A model generated the notes under the pieces. It was given only the letters and a program-made list of their open reading frames with translations, was not told the DNA's origin and searched no databases. The translations under genes and the position numbers were made by a program. A stretch of 64,000 nucleotides of DNA, from assembly GCA_031002005.1 (NCBI GenBank), contig CM061918.1, positions 44,118,047 through 44,182,046 on the forward strand, given 5' to 3'. This document shows, piece by piece, positions 57,601 through 64,000 of this stretch (position 1 is the first letter of the stretch; every line of letters starts with the position of its first letter). The stretch comes from Vandiemenella viatica (lineage: Eukaryota; Arthropoda; Insecta; Orthoptera; Morabidae).

Positions 57601-60600
57601 GTGGGGTAATGTTGATATCGAATGTAATAGTCAGAGGGGATATAATGGTTGGCAGATAATTTTGTTTCAGAAAATTACTTCAGAACACAATCGTGATGTG
57701 ATGAAGTTACTGGTTGACATTTATTGGAAACAAAGATAATCATGTAGCTTTTATTTGACTGCCATGAGAACTGTTTGAATTGTGTTCATAATAATAAATG
57801 TACCTGCTGTGCAGTGTTACTCTGGATGTTTAGCATTTGATATTGACATAGTTTATCAAATTAACAGTGGCTGTACTAAAATCTTTTTATTGTTCTACTC
57901 GTAACATTTTCAACAGTTCATATTTTTGTTAAAATGTAGATCCTGAAGGGAAGGAAGTAGTCACACTGGTTTACTGCACTGACTACATACAGATTTAAAT
58001 TAAATTTAACATTAAACTCCAAGTTTAAAAGTGTATCTCTTACTGCACAGTCTGAGGTGCATTGATTCCATAGTGTCATTGGTTCACTCAGTGATTTTTT
58101 TTAACAATGGTAGAATGTTTTGTCATCTTTTCTGTATGCAAATTTTGTAATTGCTTCTCTTTCTATTAAAATGTTATTGTACTGAGCCACTCACTTTGCA
58201 TCATGATTTCTTTTGCAAAATAAAAGGTATTTGGAACTGCAGTAATTTGTAAAATATTATTATGATTTTAAGTCACCTGAGAATATAGATATAGGCGAAC
58301 TCTGAATATACAGGGCTAGAACTTGCTGCATTTGTCAAGCTGTTGATTTCACTCGGGCTTGAATTGAGTCTCTTCTTTGGGACAAATTACAACTCATATT
58401 AAGTTTAAAAACCAACCAGCAGAAGTTGTTATTATTTTTTTGTAAATAAGAATGGAAATATAATTTTAATGAAATTCTAGTAAACAAAAGGTTAGCACAT
58501 TAAAATAAAAAGAAGAATAGAATAAGGTACCATCGCTTACAAAATACGACAGCAGGAATGCCTACACATGCGCAGAAATAAGATACATAGACAAAAGACT
58601 TTCTGGGGGGGAGGGGGGTAAATCATCATGAACACTGAGCCTAGTGGGTAGAAAGCTCTTAGGCCTAGCATTTAGGAAGATACAGGTTCAATGCTCAGTT
58701 CGGGCCATTCAGTATTTATTTTCAAGGTTTATTCTATGTAAATTCTGGCATGATCCCTTCAAAATACTGTTTTTGCATTCATTTCTGAACCTCAACCTCT
58801 CCTGGCTCTTGATGTCAATAAGCCACAAAGCCTTGAGCAAAAGAAAATCATCACCAGAGAAATGTTACACATACAGGTTGCAGGTTAAAGATGTCTTTTT
58901 GTGTGTTGACACAGTCCTGTCGTTAGTTTTGGTAAGTGATGATTTATTCCAATGTCTTTAAAAAGTTTTTTTTAACTAACATACATACAATTTTAGGTTT
59001 CCATCCCATCTAAGTGAAAAGTGGAAGCTGTATTGATTTGCTCAGTTGTTTGTCTGCCAATCTGTAACACGCTGATAACTTCTGAATCCTTTAATTTTAA
59101 AATTTGTAACTGTGCACTGTTTTAGTTCTCAGTAGTTTTAACACAATCATATAATTTTGAAAAATAGTGAGGGTGAAAATAATTATAGATGGTTTAGTGG
59201 AGAATAGAAGAAAATATTTGTTGTTGTTGATAATCTACACAGTTATCAAATGAAAGCTGGTAACCTGCCAATACTACTGATAAAGTTTAAAAGAAACCAA
59301 TAGTGATCTTTCTGGAATTGGTGGTTTTTGTAAAATATCTAAATCAGTGATTTGACAAATTTGATACTTAGTAAGATAATTTTTTTCAACAAGTTATTTT
59401 TACTAAAAAATAACTTACTGATTTAAAAATTTGTTAAATAATTTACATTTGACAATTAATAACAAATATTATGAGTACAGGTTATTTGGAGCCAATGTGC
59501 TAAGTATCCTATCCAAAGAAAAATTTGAGAGCCAAGTTTTGTATTCAATCACAACTCTGCCTCTTTTTATTTTTACATGCAGTTTAATGGCAATTTCACT
59601 TCTGATTGACTGATTCAGTGGTGACCCTCACTAACCATTTTCCTCTTCTGGCAGATGAGAAGCCATTCTCATGTGCACAATGTGGGAACCGTTTCCGCAC
59701 TAAGCACAATCTGACGGTCCACTTGCGGCTGCACACGGGGGAACGGCCCCATGCCTGCCCCGTCTGTGGCAAGCGTTTCCGCATCAAGTGCAGCTTGACT
59801 GTTCACATGTTGGAGCATACTGGGGACTCGCCATTCCAGTGCTCCGTCTGTGGCCGCAAGTAAGTCACTTTTAACACAGTTATTGCAAAGTAGTACAATG
59901 TGACTGAGAAACTTTGTAATTGCTAAATGTCACAATAGAAGTTGTCACGTAGGAAGGAAAGAATGTTTTCATGTGTCTCTGCAACCTACTGCTGTGAGGA
60001 TAGCTGTTCTCGTTCTATCCTTAAAATAATAATAATTGACCAATAGAAGAGCAGTCATCTGTCAGCAACTTCAGATGTAGCAAATATAACATGAGATTTT
60101 AATTTTATGGAAAATGCTGTATCAACGGTTTCACAGTTGTATGAGCTATTAATATCTCTTTATGTGAATAGGAAGAAAACAGAAAATCCTTAAGTTAGTC
60201 TCAGACATGATTTGTGAACGTACACACTATATTATTAAAACAATTATCTAAAGGAAAAAAGATTTTGGCTGTTTTTAAAGCTAAGAAATTCAATGTGGCG
60301 TTGAAGCAAAATGCGGCCTCCACAATAAAATGAAATCAAATCATGTTGTTGGCTTTCAGTTTCACCCAGTCATGTAAATTTTGTTGTCTGGAACCCATTG
60401 CGAAAACATACATTTTGTCTGTATATTTCATATTTGTTCTTTAAATTATGCTTAGACTAAATTTTAAATTGTGAAATAGGCTCCGATCTGTGTTCTGAGA
60501 AATTTGAAGCTACTCTTATATTTTTCCAAAATTATTTGTTTAAAGTATAAATCAAAAAAATAGTTGGTGCCACAGTGATCTTACTTTGGAAATAACCAAG

Positions 60601-61978
60601 GTGCTAAGTCTTTAGAAGGTATTTTTAAGATTTGATACATACGTCTTATTTAATTTCTCAGGCAGCTTTTTGAATACACGCTCGTGTTAATGCCTTTAGC
60701 AATTGAATCTAAGCATTTACATGGTCCTGCTGGTGGACCATTTTTTGTGAAACCTATTGTTTCAGTCATTTTACTGTTGCTTTCATCAGAGGAAGAGTCC
60801 ACATGAAAAAAATAACAAAACAAAAAAATACAAGAAACTGAAGTTATAAATGCAGAATATTAAATCTGCTTATAATAATCCTACTCAAAGTTCTTTTCTG
60901 ATATAGCAATCTTTGTTTGTTTGTGAGTAATTTTACTTTCAAGCATTATTCAAGAAATCGCCAAAGAAATTGGAAGTGTTGCTGTTTGTGACAGCGAGTT
61001 TTACTCATATATCCATAAATACTTTGTGAATAGAGTTATTGGAAGAAATTACATTTAGGGATCTGTTTTAAAATTAAAACTTTCTAAGAAGCTGTTTTAC
61101 ATTGAAGGGTTCTGTAGCATTTAAAGAAAAAATAATCTGTGACACATTATTTGGATTTCCCGTTGTTGTATTTATTTGATATGTACAAATTTCCATTATT
61201 GATTTGGTGCAACTTTTTCTGTAGCATCATTTGCAATTTATTCATATTTTCTTCCATTTGTGAATATGTTCATCCCCCAGTGAGGCTGTGAGATTAAGAA
61301 AGGTACAATACGACCAGGTTCATTCAGACTAAATTTTTTAAGTTTTTTTCCCCACATTCACCTAGTTGAATGTTGGGGTGGTCCTGAAATTCTGCCTATC
61401 AAACTACATTTTACTAACAAAAATACAACTATCAAAGAGAACATAAGTTACGCGAATCACAGACAGATGGCAATGTTTAAGCTCCATCCATCCCATCAAG
61501 CGGGTGAGTCATCAGTCTGCCGATCAAGACCTCCTAAGCTTCACATCCTTAGAAATTCGTGATGGTTAGTACTCATGGCTCTAAGAGGCCTCATCAGTTC
61601 ATGATTAAAAATGGCTGATGATAATGATTAAATTCCATTATATCAGAAAAACCAACTTAATCATAAAGTGGAAGAATCAGAATGTTCAAATGGTAGTTCA
61701 GACAAAGTTTTTGTAATGCACAATATATTACTTCACTTCTGCTGTAGCATAGTTTAACTATGTAGAGACTTCTTTAATGTATGTTGCAGGTTTAAAACCA
61801 ACCGTTGTGTGAAGGTGCACATGCGTAATGCCCACACTGGTGAGCGTCCGTACGTGTGCCACCACTGTGGCAAGCGGTTTCCTTGGTGCGGAGAACTCAA
61901 CAAGCACATCAAGATCAAGCACTCCGGGCAACCACCTCCCCAGCCACTTCGCTGTCGCAACTGTCGGGCGTGCTTCAA
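30601..61978 (+). CDS. C2H2 zinc-finger protein, eight exons visible, both ends missing
   Basis: A probable nuclear DNA-binding protein. The exons are 30601-30693, 40547-40654, 43807-43910, 48645-48700, 50060-50283, 54689-54959, 59655-59859 and 61790-61978. All have AG acceptors and GT donors, and the phases (0,0,2,1,0,1,2,2) join without a stop into 416 residues plus a split codon. Residues 1-121 are acidic, without fingers, and contain IKHE and VKEE, which fit the SUMO-attachment pattern. Fingers follow: 1-2 in exon 5, 3-4 in exon 6, 5-6 and half of 7 in exon 7, the rest of 7, 8 and the start of 9 in exon 8. Linkers TGERP, between fingers 5-6 and 7-8, are canonical. The first exon (which could hold a ZAD) and the 3' end were not found. 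No orthologue was recognised. Confidence 0.9.
30694..31015. other. Zinc-finger intron 1, first part
   Basis: AT-rich, no element recognised. Confidence 0.4.
31016..31310 (+). repeat. Repeat family A, copy 1
   Basis: Begins GGGATTACTGGAGATCGTGA, with TTCCGCAAGGAATTTGTGTC, CAGGCTGTATTACAATGGAA, TTACTGTTTGAAAATAATAT, and ends near CTGGTCCAGGCAGC. The same ordered words recur at 31958 and 32618. Confidence 0.55.
31958..32225 (+). repeat. Repeat family A, copy 2
   Basis: GGATTGCTGGAGATTGTAATT, AGCAAGGATTTGGCGTCAAT, CTGGTCCAGAGTGTATTACA, TACTGCTTGAAAATAATGAT. The middle contains an internal duplication of the GTGTATTACTGC block. Confidence 0.55.
32240..32400 (-). pseudogene. CR1-like C-terminal fragment
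   Basis: The stretch AAATTTTCCCACTCCTTTAG, then GGCATGAAATC and the following 100 bp match 22751-22870 of the CR1 element almost block by block. It is probably the 3' part of the same split copy as 32940-33729 and 39098-40085. Confidence 0.6.
32618..32815 (+). repeat. Repeat family A, copy 3, with a short internal tandem repeat
   Basis: TTGGGGTGTACTGGAGATCA opens the copy. At about 32689-32815 a ~43 bp unit (TTCAAGCAGTAATTCTGTTG, then TAATACAGCC(T)GGACC) occurs twice cleanly and a third time diverged. Confidence 0.6.
32816..32926. other. GC-rich patch with a possible DNA-transposon end
   Basis: An isolated GC-rich stretch in AT-rich DNA. On the minus strand it starts TACAGGGCGTTTCATATATG and runs through ACGCGTCCGCGCGCAAG. 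The TACAGGG end resembles Tc1/mariner termini, but no partner end was found. Confidence 0.4.
32940..33729 (-). mobile_element. CR1-like element, distal part of a split copy
   Basis: The minus strand reads the linker between endonuclease and reverse transcriptase (KDQLMKNIISAESVLNDASR, NFHSFARKM at about 33240-33140), similar to 24240-24330. It resumes the sequence interrupted at 39098 by the Penelope insertion: TGTTGTATTCT is present on both sides. A stretch at about 33390-33660 does not fit and may be another insert. Confidence 0.65.
33790..33819 (-). ncRNA. Hammerhead-ribozyme-like core in left Penelope terminal repeat
   Basis: On the minus strand CTGATGA (33819-33813) is followed by a GCCA...TGGC stem II and GAAAC (33794-33790). 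This is the order of conserved hammerhead core elements, which are known in Penelope terminal repeats. One A on each side of stem II is unpaired, and stems I and III were not resolved by eye. Confidence 0.5.
34398..34598. repeat. 41 bp minisatellite inside the mariner
   Basis: Units start at 34398, 34439, 34480, 34521 and 34562; 4.9 copies. Each reads GGGGTGCTTGTTTTTGGTGA, then GTCCCCTCGCCTCTCACCATC. The first unit has a few changes (GCTAGATTTAGG), the others look identical. Inside a unit GGTGAG and CTCACC are complementary, so each can form a small hairpin. It lies between the left TIR and the transposase stop codon. Confidence 0.95.
34621..35700 (-). CDS. Mariner-superfamily transposase, 359 aa, open frame
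   Basis: The DDE/D transposase that cuts and joins the element's ends at TA sites. The ATG at 35700 gives MHVSMRMQAITLQEK. The N-terminal helix-turn-helix spans about residues 10-110, with STRQISRESGISQTTVCQIL as a second HTH. Catalytic residues are D162 in FSDESTF, D253 in WFQHDGCPAH and D295 in RSPDLTSPDFFLWG, with 41 residues between the last two (DD41D spacing by the mariner convention). The stop is at 34621. Length and all core motifs are complete, without stops or frameshifts. With near-identical TIRs this looks like a recent, possibly still active copy. The family name within the superfamily is not certain. Confidence 0.93.
   Translation of the reverse strand: MHVSMRMQAITLQEKIEMVYIYGECRKNIDNAVDLYAHRFPDQPRSRASFYRIIQQFTQEGSVHTNKRKRRRTIAGENNEVAVLAAVAYNPHISTRQISRESGISQTTVCQILHRRKYHPFHVSLHQELHGNDFDNRLTFCRWSLQKIQEEPHFFARVLFSDESTFTNHGTINRHNMHYWSVENPHWLRQVEHQRPWNVNVWCGIIGDKLIGPHFIHGHFNGEKYQQLLEDVLPTLLEDVPLDVRQTMWFQHDGCPAHFAVRSREVLDRLYNRRWIGRGGPVPWPARSPDLTSPDFFLWGYLKNEVYSEVPTTPENMIERITNACQKITPDMLLSCVESFQERVNKCIDVGGDIFEHLL
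36110..38470 (-). pseudogene. Penelope polyprotein: reverse transcriptase + GIY-YIG, inactivated
   Basis: In order on the minus strand: an N-terminal region (RLSHLAFLCRGHDKDVLPAF near 38385, GLNFAITPAKIPTDEVIAAV near 37970-37910). A frame change follows. The reverse transcriptase lies at about 37800-36801, with VILPADKGNTSVVM, YGLPKIHKDGVPLRPIVSA, VSFDVTSLFTNVPV (block A) and KEGAAMGSPLSPVVADLY. The C-block that should read RYVDDTFVIW is RFVIW, an in-frame loss of five residues including both catalytic Asps (near 37082). A frameshift near 36805 and an in-frame TAG near 36577 follow. GIY-YIG-type endonuclease lies at 36499-36110 (VYEIPCSCGKVYTGETGHTV). It acted in target cleavage and reverse transcription; it is dead now. 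Confidence 0.9.
38563..38593 (-). ncRNA. Hammerhead-like core, mutated, right Penelope repeat
   Basis: The same segment as at 33790-33819, but CTGATGA has become TTGATAA (38593-38587) while GAAAC (38567-38563) and stem II remain. It should not cleave. Confidence 0.45.
38788..39086 (+). repeat. Inverted Penelope terminal repeat with hammerhead-like core
   Basis: Reverse complement of about 38478-38766, so the two form a large hairpin with a loop of about 20 bp. CTGATGA at 38974-38980 and GAAAC at 38999-39003 are intact, with GCCA/TGGC-type stem II slightly altered (AAGCCACAGCAAATGGCA). The outer tail contains CCGCGGAAGCCTTC. Confidence 0.75.
39098..40085 (-). mobile_element. CR1-like element, proximal part of the split copy
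   Basis: The minus strand reads endonuclease blocks: DNEVFLNGYSVYCRD near 39855, GRVFILVSKYC, and then NMLDIFLIKPEEYLVGSQET (about 39455-39395), SNHEAVLMDIKGFNK. These parallel 24340-24700 of the copy in mRpL17. At 39098 it breaks off at the Penelope insertion and continues at 33729. Confidence 0.75.
40086..40546. other. End of zinc-finger intron 1
   Basis: AT-rich. A GCATTTCAACCTAACCACAA word near 40264 recalls repeat families A/B. Nothing else recognised. Confidence 0.35.
40547..40654 (+). CDS. Zinc-finger gene, exon 2
   Basis: The acceptor ATTTCTGCAG precedes DFLELVKNAENV. It contains FVKEEELLNL, and the donor is GTAAGA. It is 108 bp, phase 0 to 0, so it could be skipped without breaking the frame. 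Confidence 0.85.
41125..41400 (+). mobile_element. SINE family 2
   Basis: GCAGTCTGGTAACTCGGTGA is the A-box region and CGGTTCCGGGTTGAAAACC a B-box-like segment. The body GAATTTTTAAGAATTGTGGT, then TGATCATATGAGCAACACC is shared with 11551-12000. No target duplication was found. Confidence 0.65.
42195..42450 (+). pseudogene. CR1-like endonuclease fragment
   Basis: The plus strand reads NMLDIFLINPDDNLIGCQVT, the equivalent of NMLDIFLIKPEEYLVGSQET at about 39455. The downstream part (MDIRGFNKPVARIEGGNRY) matches MDIKGFNKLVAKTECGSKY. A frame change separates the two blocks. Confidence 0.75.
43807..43910 (+). CDS. Zinc-finger gene, exon 3
   Basis: The acceptor TTTCTTTCAG precedes ESEDEDAYVAAQENI. 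Acidic. It ends VTVE plus two bases of a Thr codon at the donor GTGAGT (phase 2). Confidence 0.85.
43911..45467. other. Zinc-finger intron 3, first part
   Basis: AT-rich. The frame at 44697-44954 is rich in Lys/Arg/Glu and may be retroelement debris, not assignable. Confidence 0.4.
45468..46280. mobile_element. Palindromic hAT-like non-autonomous element
   Basis: Ends in inverted copies of CAGGGGTGGCCAACCCAAAT, then GATCTCATGGGCCAC (45490 and, reversed, 46258). CAGGGGTGGCCAA is a hAT-type terminus. Almost the whole length is an imperfect palindrome centred near 45850; the right arm has an extra ~70 bp at about 46138-46207. The inverted repeat runs 20 bp beyond the CAGGGG ends (ATATTGCAAATATACTCTATGG), so no simple 8 bp duplication can be read. 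No coding capacity. Confidence 0.75.
46571..47922 (-). mobile_element. Mariner-like element, DUF4817 group, recent but broken
   Basis: The terminal repeats of 109 bp (46571-46679 and 47814-47922) begin CAGGGTGTCCACAAATGAAT and differ by about one base. TA flanks both ends (46569-46570, 47923-47924). It sits inside the 167 bp array. Length 1352 bp. Confidence 0.93.
46690..47741 (-). pseudogene. Mariner-type transposase with one frameshift and one stop
   Basis: It starts MATSEDKAFCVLQFAKTESV (47741), the DUF4817 helix-turn-helix. GRPRVSEETVERVRESF, SKSTVWKVL, the first Asp in VFSDESTFRLSG and RIWGSENP follow. Near 47205 a single base is missing after RDS, and about 45 nt on a TGA replaces the expected Gly codon before PFFFDEP. 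Then QQDGAPPHWH (second Asp), PPHSPDLTPCDFYLWG (third Asp) and the end RVTNGAHIEHL at 46690. With two lesions only, it was probably active not long ago. Confidence 0.9.
48645..48700 (+). CDS. Zinc-finger gene, exon 4 (56 bp micro-exon)
   Basis: The acceptor GTTGCAG completes the Thr codon, then DGCKEEWDGDTVPAWHVG, ending in one base of the next codon at the donor GTAAGA. The phases fit both neighbours exactly. It lies right after the 167 bp tandem array. Confidence 0.75.
48701..50059. other. Zinc-finger intron 4
   Basis: AT-rich. A weak hammerhead-like segment (minus strand GATGATAAAGCTCAAAGC, then TGAAAC) lies near 49505-49535. No gene recognised. Confidence 0.4.
50060..50283 (+). CDS. Zinc-finger gene, exon 5 (fingers 1-2)
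   Basis: Finger 1 is CPECNLHMPDRQSMLRHILSH and finger 2 runs CSLCGQLC to HLRTVH. The exon ends STATSA at the donor GTGAGT. The acceptor is doubled: CAG at 50057-50059 and again at 50063-50065. Both keep the frame, differing by two codons. GC content is well above the surrounding intron. Confidence 0.92.
50284..51129. other. Zinc-finger intron 5, first part
   Basis: AT-rich, nothing recognised. Confidence 0.4.
51130..51900 (-). pseudogene. LINE C-terminal remnant
   Basis: The minus strand at about 51420-51170 reads WFGHVKRMTS, GKRPVGSPRRRW, LKEDVERRGWNWQYITDQET and FLDRRQWKTIAYNN. This is the typical tail after the reverse transcriptase of LINEs (Gly-His-Val, Arg-rich block, Trp-Lys). The part to 51900 is more eroded (KAGVWEEMETMEVF near 51690). 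Confidence 0.75.
51901..52589. other. Zinc-finger intron 5, middle part
   Basis: AT-rich, nothing recognised. Confidence 0.4.
52590..53330 (+). pseudogene. CR1/Jockey-like reverse-transcriptase remnant
   Basis: SVGSVQTALGQLFIILMNHY at about 52630 parallels EVPQVRVLGPLLFIILMNDC of the 22.5-25.3 kb element. KPCYLEYCVVVWESCCTYHI, then LQLKRVQNKAVRLTC (about 52960-53065), is the C-terminal block of this LINE group. Frames are interrupted and the catalytic VDD is not readable. Confidence 0.75.
53357..53370. repeat. TA microsatellite
   Basis: A short (TA)n run immediately left of the Penelope-type remnant. Confidence 0.8.
53375..53660 (-). repeat. Penelope-type terminal-repeat remnant with hammerhead-like core
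   Basis: On the minus strand CTTCCGCGGGGCAGCC is the same CTTCCGCGG word as in the other Penelope repeats. CTGATGA (53529-53523) then leads into a perfect GAGC-TAA-GCTC stem (53521-53511) and GAAA (53510-53507). One A lies between CTGATGA and the stem. No reverse transcriptase nearby. The outer boundaries are approximate. Confidence 0.6.
53661..54688. other. Zinc-finger intron 5, last part
   Basis: AT-rich. Near 53690-53770 the words TCTAGAAT/ATTCTAGA are repeated several times. No gene recognised. Confidence 0.4.
54689..54959 (+). CDS. Zinc-finger gene, exon 6 (fingers 3-4)
   Basis: The acceptor TTTCTCTACAG precedes DAALSDEASVEPEKAAAV, a flexible linker. Finger 3 (CPQCGKVF to HKKLH) and finger 4 (CMFCSHWF to HLLRH) follow. 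Donor GTGAGA, phase 1. Confidence 0.92.
55436..55673 (+). mobile_element. SINE family 1, best-preserved copy, 12 bp TSD
   Basis: Flanked by TTCCTAATTCCA at 55424-55435 and 55674-55685. The head CCGAGCGTGGTGGTGTAACGG, then CTAGCG includes an A-box region, and GGTTCGAATCCC is a perfect B box. The body CATCCAGATTTGGGTTTTCC, CCGGGATGCTTCCTTCAAAA and an A-tail of 13 follow. Read by pol III and moved by LINE machinery. The clean TSD marks it as the youngest SINE in the window. Confidence 0.92.
55686..58629. other. Zinc-finger intron 6, no gene recognised
   Basis: AT-rich. Two consecutive minus-strand frames at 56940-56656 (94 codons) and 56622-56230 (130 codons) are longer than most here, but show no domain I can name and have no splice evidence. 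They may be remnants of an unclassified repeat. Confidence 0.35.
58630..58870 (+). mobile_element. SINE family 1, strongly diverged
   Basis: CCTAGTGGGTAGAAAGCTCT and GATACAGGTTCAATGCTCAG give an A/B-box-like head. The body keeps ATCCCTTCAAAA and CCTCTCCTGGCTCTTGATG in family order. No TSD seen. Confidence 0.45.
59655..59859 (+). CDS. Zinc-finger gene, exon 7 (fingers 5-7)
   Basis: The acceptor TCTGGCAG completes an Asp codon, then EKPFSCAQCGNRF. Fingers 5 and 6 are joined by the canonical HTGERP linker, and finger 6 is followed by HTGDSPFQC. The donor GTAAGT interrupts finger 7 after CSVCGR within a Lys codon. Confidence 0.94.
59860..61789. other. Zinc-finger intron 7
   Basis: AT-rich, apart from the hammerhead-like segment. 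A block at about 61480-61620 (AGCTTCACATCCTTAGAAATT) may be repeat debris. Confidence 0.4.
60759..60789 (-). ncRNA. Isolated hammerhead-like core
   Basis: The minus strand reads CTGATGA (60789-60783), then AAGCAACAGTAAAATGACT and GAAAC (60763-60759). It is arranged like the Penelope repeats but with a weak stem II. It lies in intron 7 of the zinc-finger gene, and is probably a decayed terminal repeat. Confidence 0.35.
61790..61978 (+). CDS. Zinc-finger gene, exon 8 (fingers 7-9, last visible)
   Basis: It completes finger 7 (FKTNRCVKVHMRNAH), then TGERPYV and finger 8 (CHHCGKRF to HIKIKH). A Pro/Gln spacer and the first half of finger 9 (CRNCRACF) end at the donor GTGAGT in phase 2. The gene must continue to the right of the window. 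Confidence 0.94.
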
Positions 61979-62499
61979 GTGAGTGAAGTCGCCACAGTAT
62001 TAATTGGTTGTTTTGCGACCTTGCTTGTATTTTTTAATGTAAGTAAAGTTGACTTGAACTGTAGGTAATCCAAAATTGATCATTGGAACATAAATCTTTA
62101 AATGTCAGAAAGTAAATCATCTGTAAATTATAAAAAGTAAAGATTGCTTAGTAATGTTCCCATGTTAAGTATAGAGAAAGAAGCCACGGCCTAGCGTACA
62201 GACAGCCAGGTAATAAGAGATATTACAAAATGGTAGTAAAAATTTTAATCAAGACCTTCATCACTAAGGAGGGTGTGTGCATGATTGCAGTACTTCTGTC
62301 ATGATACATGACCGATTTGTATGGTGGAATATTGGTCCTGCGAATATATTGAAATGAGTATTCACAACCCCATCCAACCTCCACTTTACAAATTGAGATT
62401 GGGAGAAAGCTTATAATGATGATGATTACTGCTAAAGGATTCAATAATATCCTCAGTTATGAATCCTCTGAGATATATTTCATCTATTAAGACAGTCAG
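61979..62499. other. Start of the next zinc-finger intron
   Basis: No gene recognised. Confidence 0.4.
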
Positions 62500-64000
62500 A
62501 GCTAAATGAAACTCCCCTCCCTAACATGTTAAGAAATGGCAAACATAATCCAGTTACTGAAAAATAAAAGAGCTTCAAGTGTTGATTATGTTATGGTTGA
62601 ACTATGGAAGAAATTCAGAGATAAGGTAATAGGACAGTTGACAGAGTTCCTAGGAAACAAAGAATTTCTATTTGAATCCACCCCCTATATTGAAGGGTGA
62701 TTTGAGCAGCAATAACAGCTATTGATTGATTTCTATGAAAATTTACCTTCAGAATATTGTTGAAGGATTGATTATACAAAGCATAACCTCAATTAGAACC
62801 ACAACTGGTAGGATACCAGGAGGGAATTTTGTAAATGACATTCTTGATCCTGACAGGTCCTTAACTTAAGACCAGCATTAAGAAAAGTTCGACAGTAGGA
62901 AAGAAATATGACTCTGTGGATATACCACCAAATTTGCTTCTAAGAACAACATTTTGACCGCTTTCTGTGTGTTCTCTTCAGATGCTGGCAATTTGTAAAT
63001 TTCAACAAACTCCCAGCTACTGTGGCATATTCTGTGTCCTTCATTATATGTTATTATATGCTGAGAAAGTATCTCTTCTTACAAGAAATATGTAGTCGCC
63101 TCTGTAAACCCAAGGAAAGCATGTGATTCAACCACAGAGTTACCATTGTGAAAATTCTGCAGGAAATGAATCTAGAACGAGTATAATTCAAGATCACGTG
63201 TGAAATTTGGAGAGATACTCTCAGAAAGTTTTTAAATGAAGACAACCTCTAGGCACATGGATAGCTTCTATTCCCTCCTTTTTAGTTGTTCATTGGAGGA
63301 TTTAATCAAAGGGTGCTGGAAGCAATTGGATAGTTAGAATGTCCAAAGTGGGATTTTTTAAGGTTGTAAACGAGAGGACTAACAATCGATCTTCCAGCAT
63401 CTGCAGATTACTTTGTGGTGAAGTCAATTGAAACAGCATTGAAGCAACTCAACACATTTAGACACCAGATGGACAAGTTGAGACCAAATGTCAACAAGAG
63501 AAGCAAAATACTTCTCTAACATTTGTGAAACTCTCAGTGAAAACCAGCTTCGAAGGAGAAAGAACATTAAGATTAACATGTTCTAGTGCTTGGGAAGGTG
63601 GCTGCAACATAATCGGTCAGAAAGTACACCATTAGCTATCTGGATTAAGACAATAGAGTTAGTATACCACTTTATTATGAACACCTGCAACAAGAAGAGC
63701 CTCTCAGCAGTACCAAGTTTGAACATCACTATGCAGTCATCTGCCAAGAAGTCCTATATGCTTCTGAGTATTTAGGATTGAAAAGAAGGAAATTGGAAGA
63801 CAGATTGGTTGTCATTAAGAACAAAAGATTGGAAGGTGGATGAGGATGTTTGAACCAGTCTAATAAAAAGGTGAGTATAGAAAATGAGAGACAACCCAGC
63901 TATAAGCTCCACATTTGTACTGAAAACTCTTGTCTAGAGAGAGACAGTAATGTAATATGGAGGTATGTCAAGGATGAATTCAACCAGATTAGCCCACTAA
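62500..64000 (+). mobile_element. Eroded LINE, same family as 25.9-27.7 kb
   Basis: SSVDYVMVELWKKFRDKVIG at about 62580-62640 resembles the start of a reverse-transcriptase domain. DLPASADYFVVKSIETALKQ (about 63390-63450) and HHYAVICQEVLYASEYLGLK, then RRKLEDRLV (about 63725-63805) parallel FLHAAETMLMNRKDTIDDLE at 27300-27360. Frames are broken throughout. It runs off the right edge or ends near it. Confidence 0.6.

Overview
The window reads as nuclear DNA of an insect, most likely a polyneopteran with a large, repeat-filled genome (cockroach, termite, stick insect or orthopteran type). The evidence is GT-AG introns of up to about 9.8 kb, low overall GC, SINEs with a tRNA-like head, mariner elements with the DUF4817-type helix-turn-helix, Penelope and CR1/Jockey retroelements, and a mitochondrial ribosomal protein with insect-like sequence. 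The group assignment is inference; the eukaryotic, arthropod character is strong.

Only two host genes are supported. They are divergent (head to head) around 29.96-30.6 kb. mRpL17 (mitochondrial ribosomal protein L17) runs on the minus strand from 29960 to 19885 in three exons encoding 207 aa; its first intron is 9.3 kb of transposon remains. A C2H2 zinc-finger gene runs on the plus strand from at least 30601 past the right edge. Eight exons are visible, with compatible phases and an uninterrupted 416-residue reading, carrying eight complete fingers and the start of a ninth. Its first coding exon and its 3' end are not identified.

Layout. 1-19.9 kb: intergenic, beyond the 3' end of mRpL17, with an old DUF4817 mariner (1380-2700), a 1 kb inverted repeat (3050-4088), SINEs, an eroded DD34D mariner (9969-11228), a doubled hAT-like MITE (11730-11965) and a diverged tandem duplication (13.3-14.6 kb). 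19.9-30 kb: mRpL17 with three LINE remnants and a 206 bp hairpin-shaped solo Penelope repeat in its intron. 30.6-40.5 kb: zinc-finger intron 1, with a three-deep nest: a CR1-like element split by a Penelope element (11 bp TSD), itself split by a mariner with an open 359-codon transposase and 273 bp terminal repeats that look almost identical. 40.5-50 kb: exons 2-5 with an 0.8 kb palindromic element and a ~167 bp tandem array interrupted by a second mariner. 50-64 kb: exons 5-8 among LINE, SINE and Penelope remnants.

The most notable structures are the nested mariner/Penelope/CR1 locus, several hammerhead-ribozyme-like cores associated with Penelope-type terminal repeats, the abutting hAT-like MITE pair with one shared 8 bp TSD, and the 167 bp array beside a coding exon. 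No clearly new multi-gene system is visible. Unclassified dispersed repeat families (called A and B here) are the best candidates for undescribed elements.
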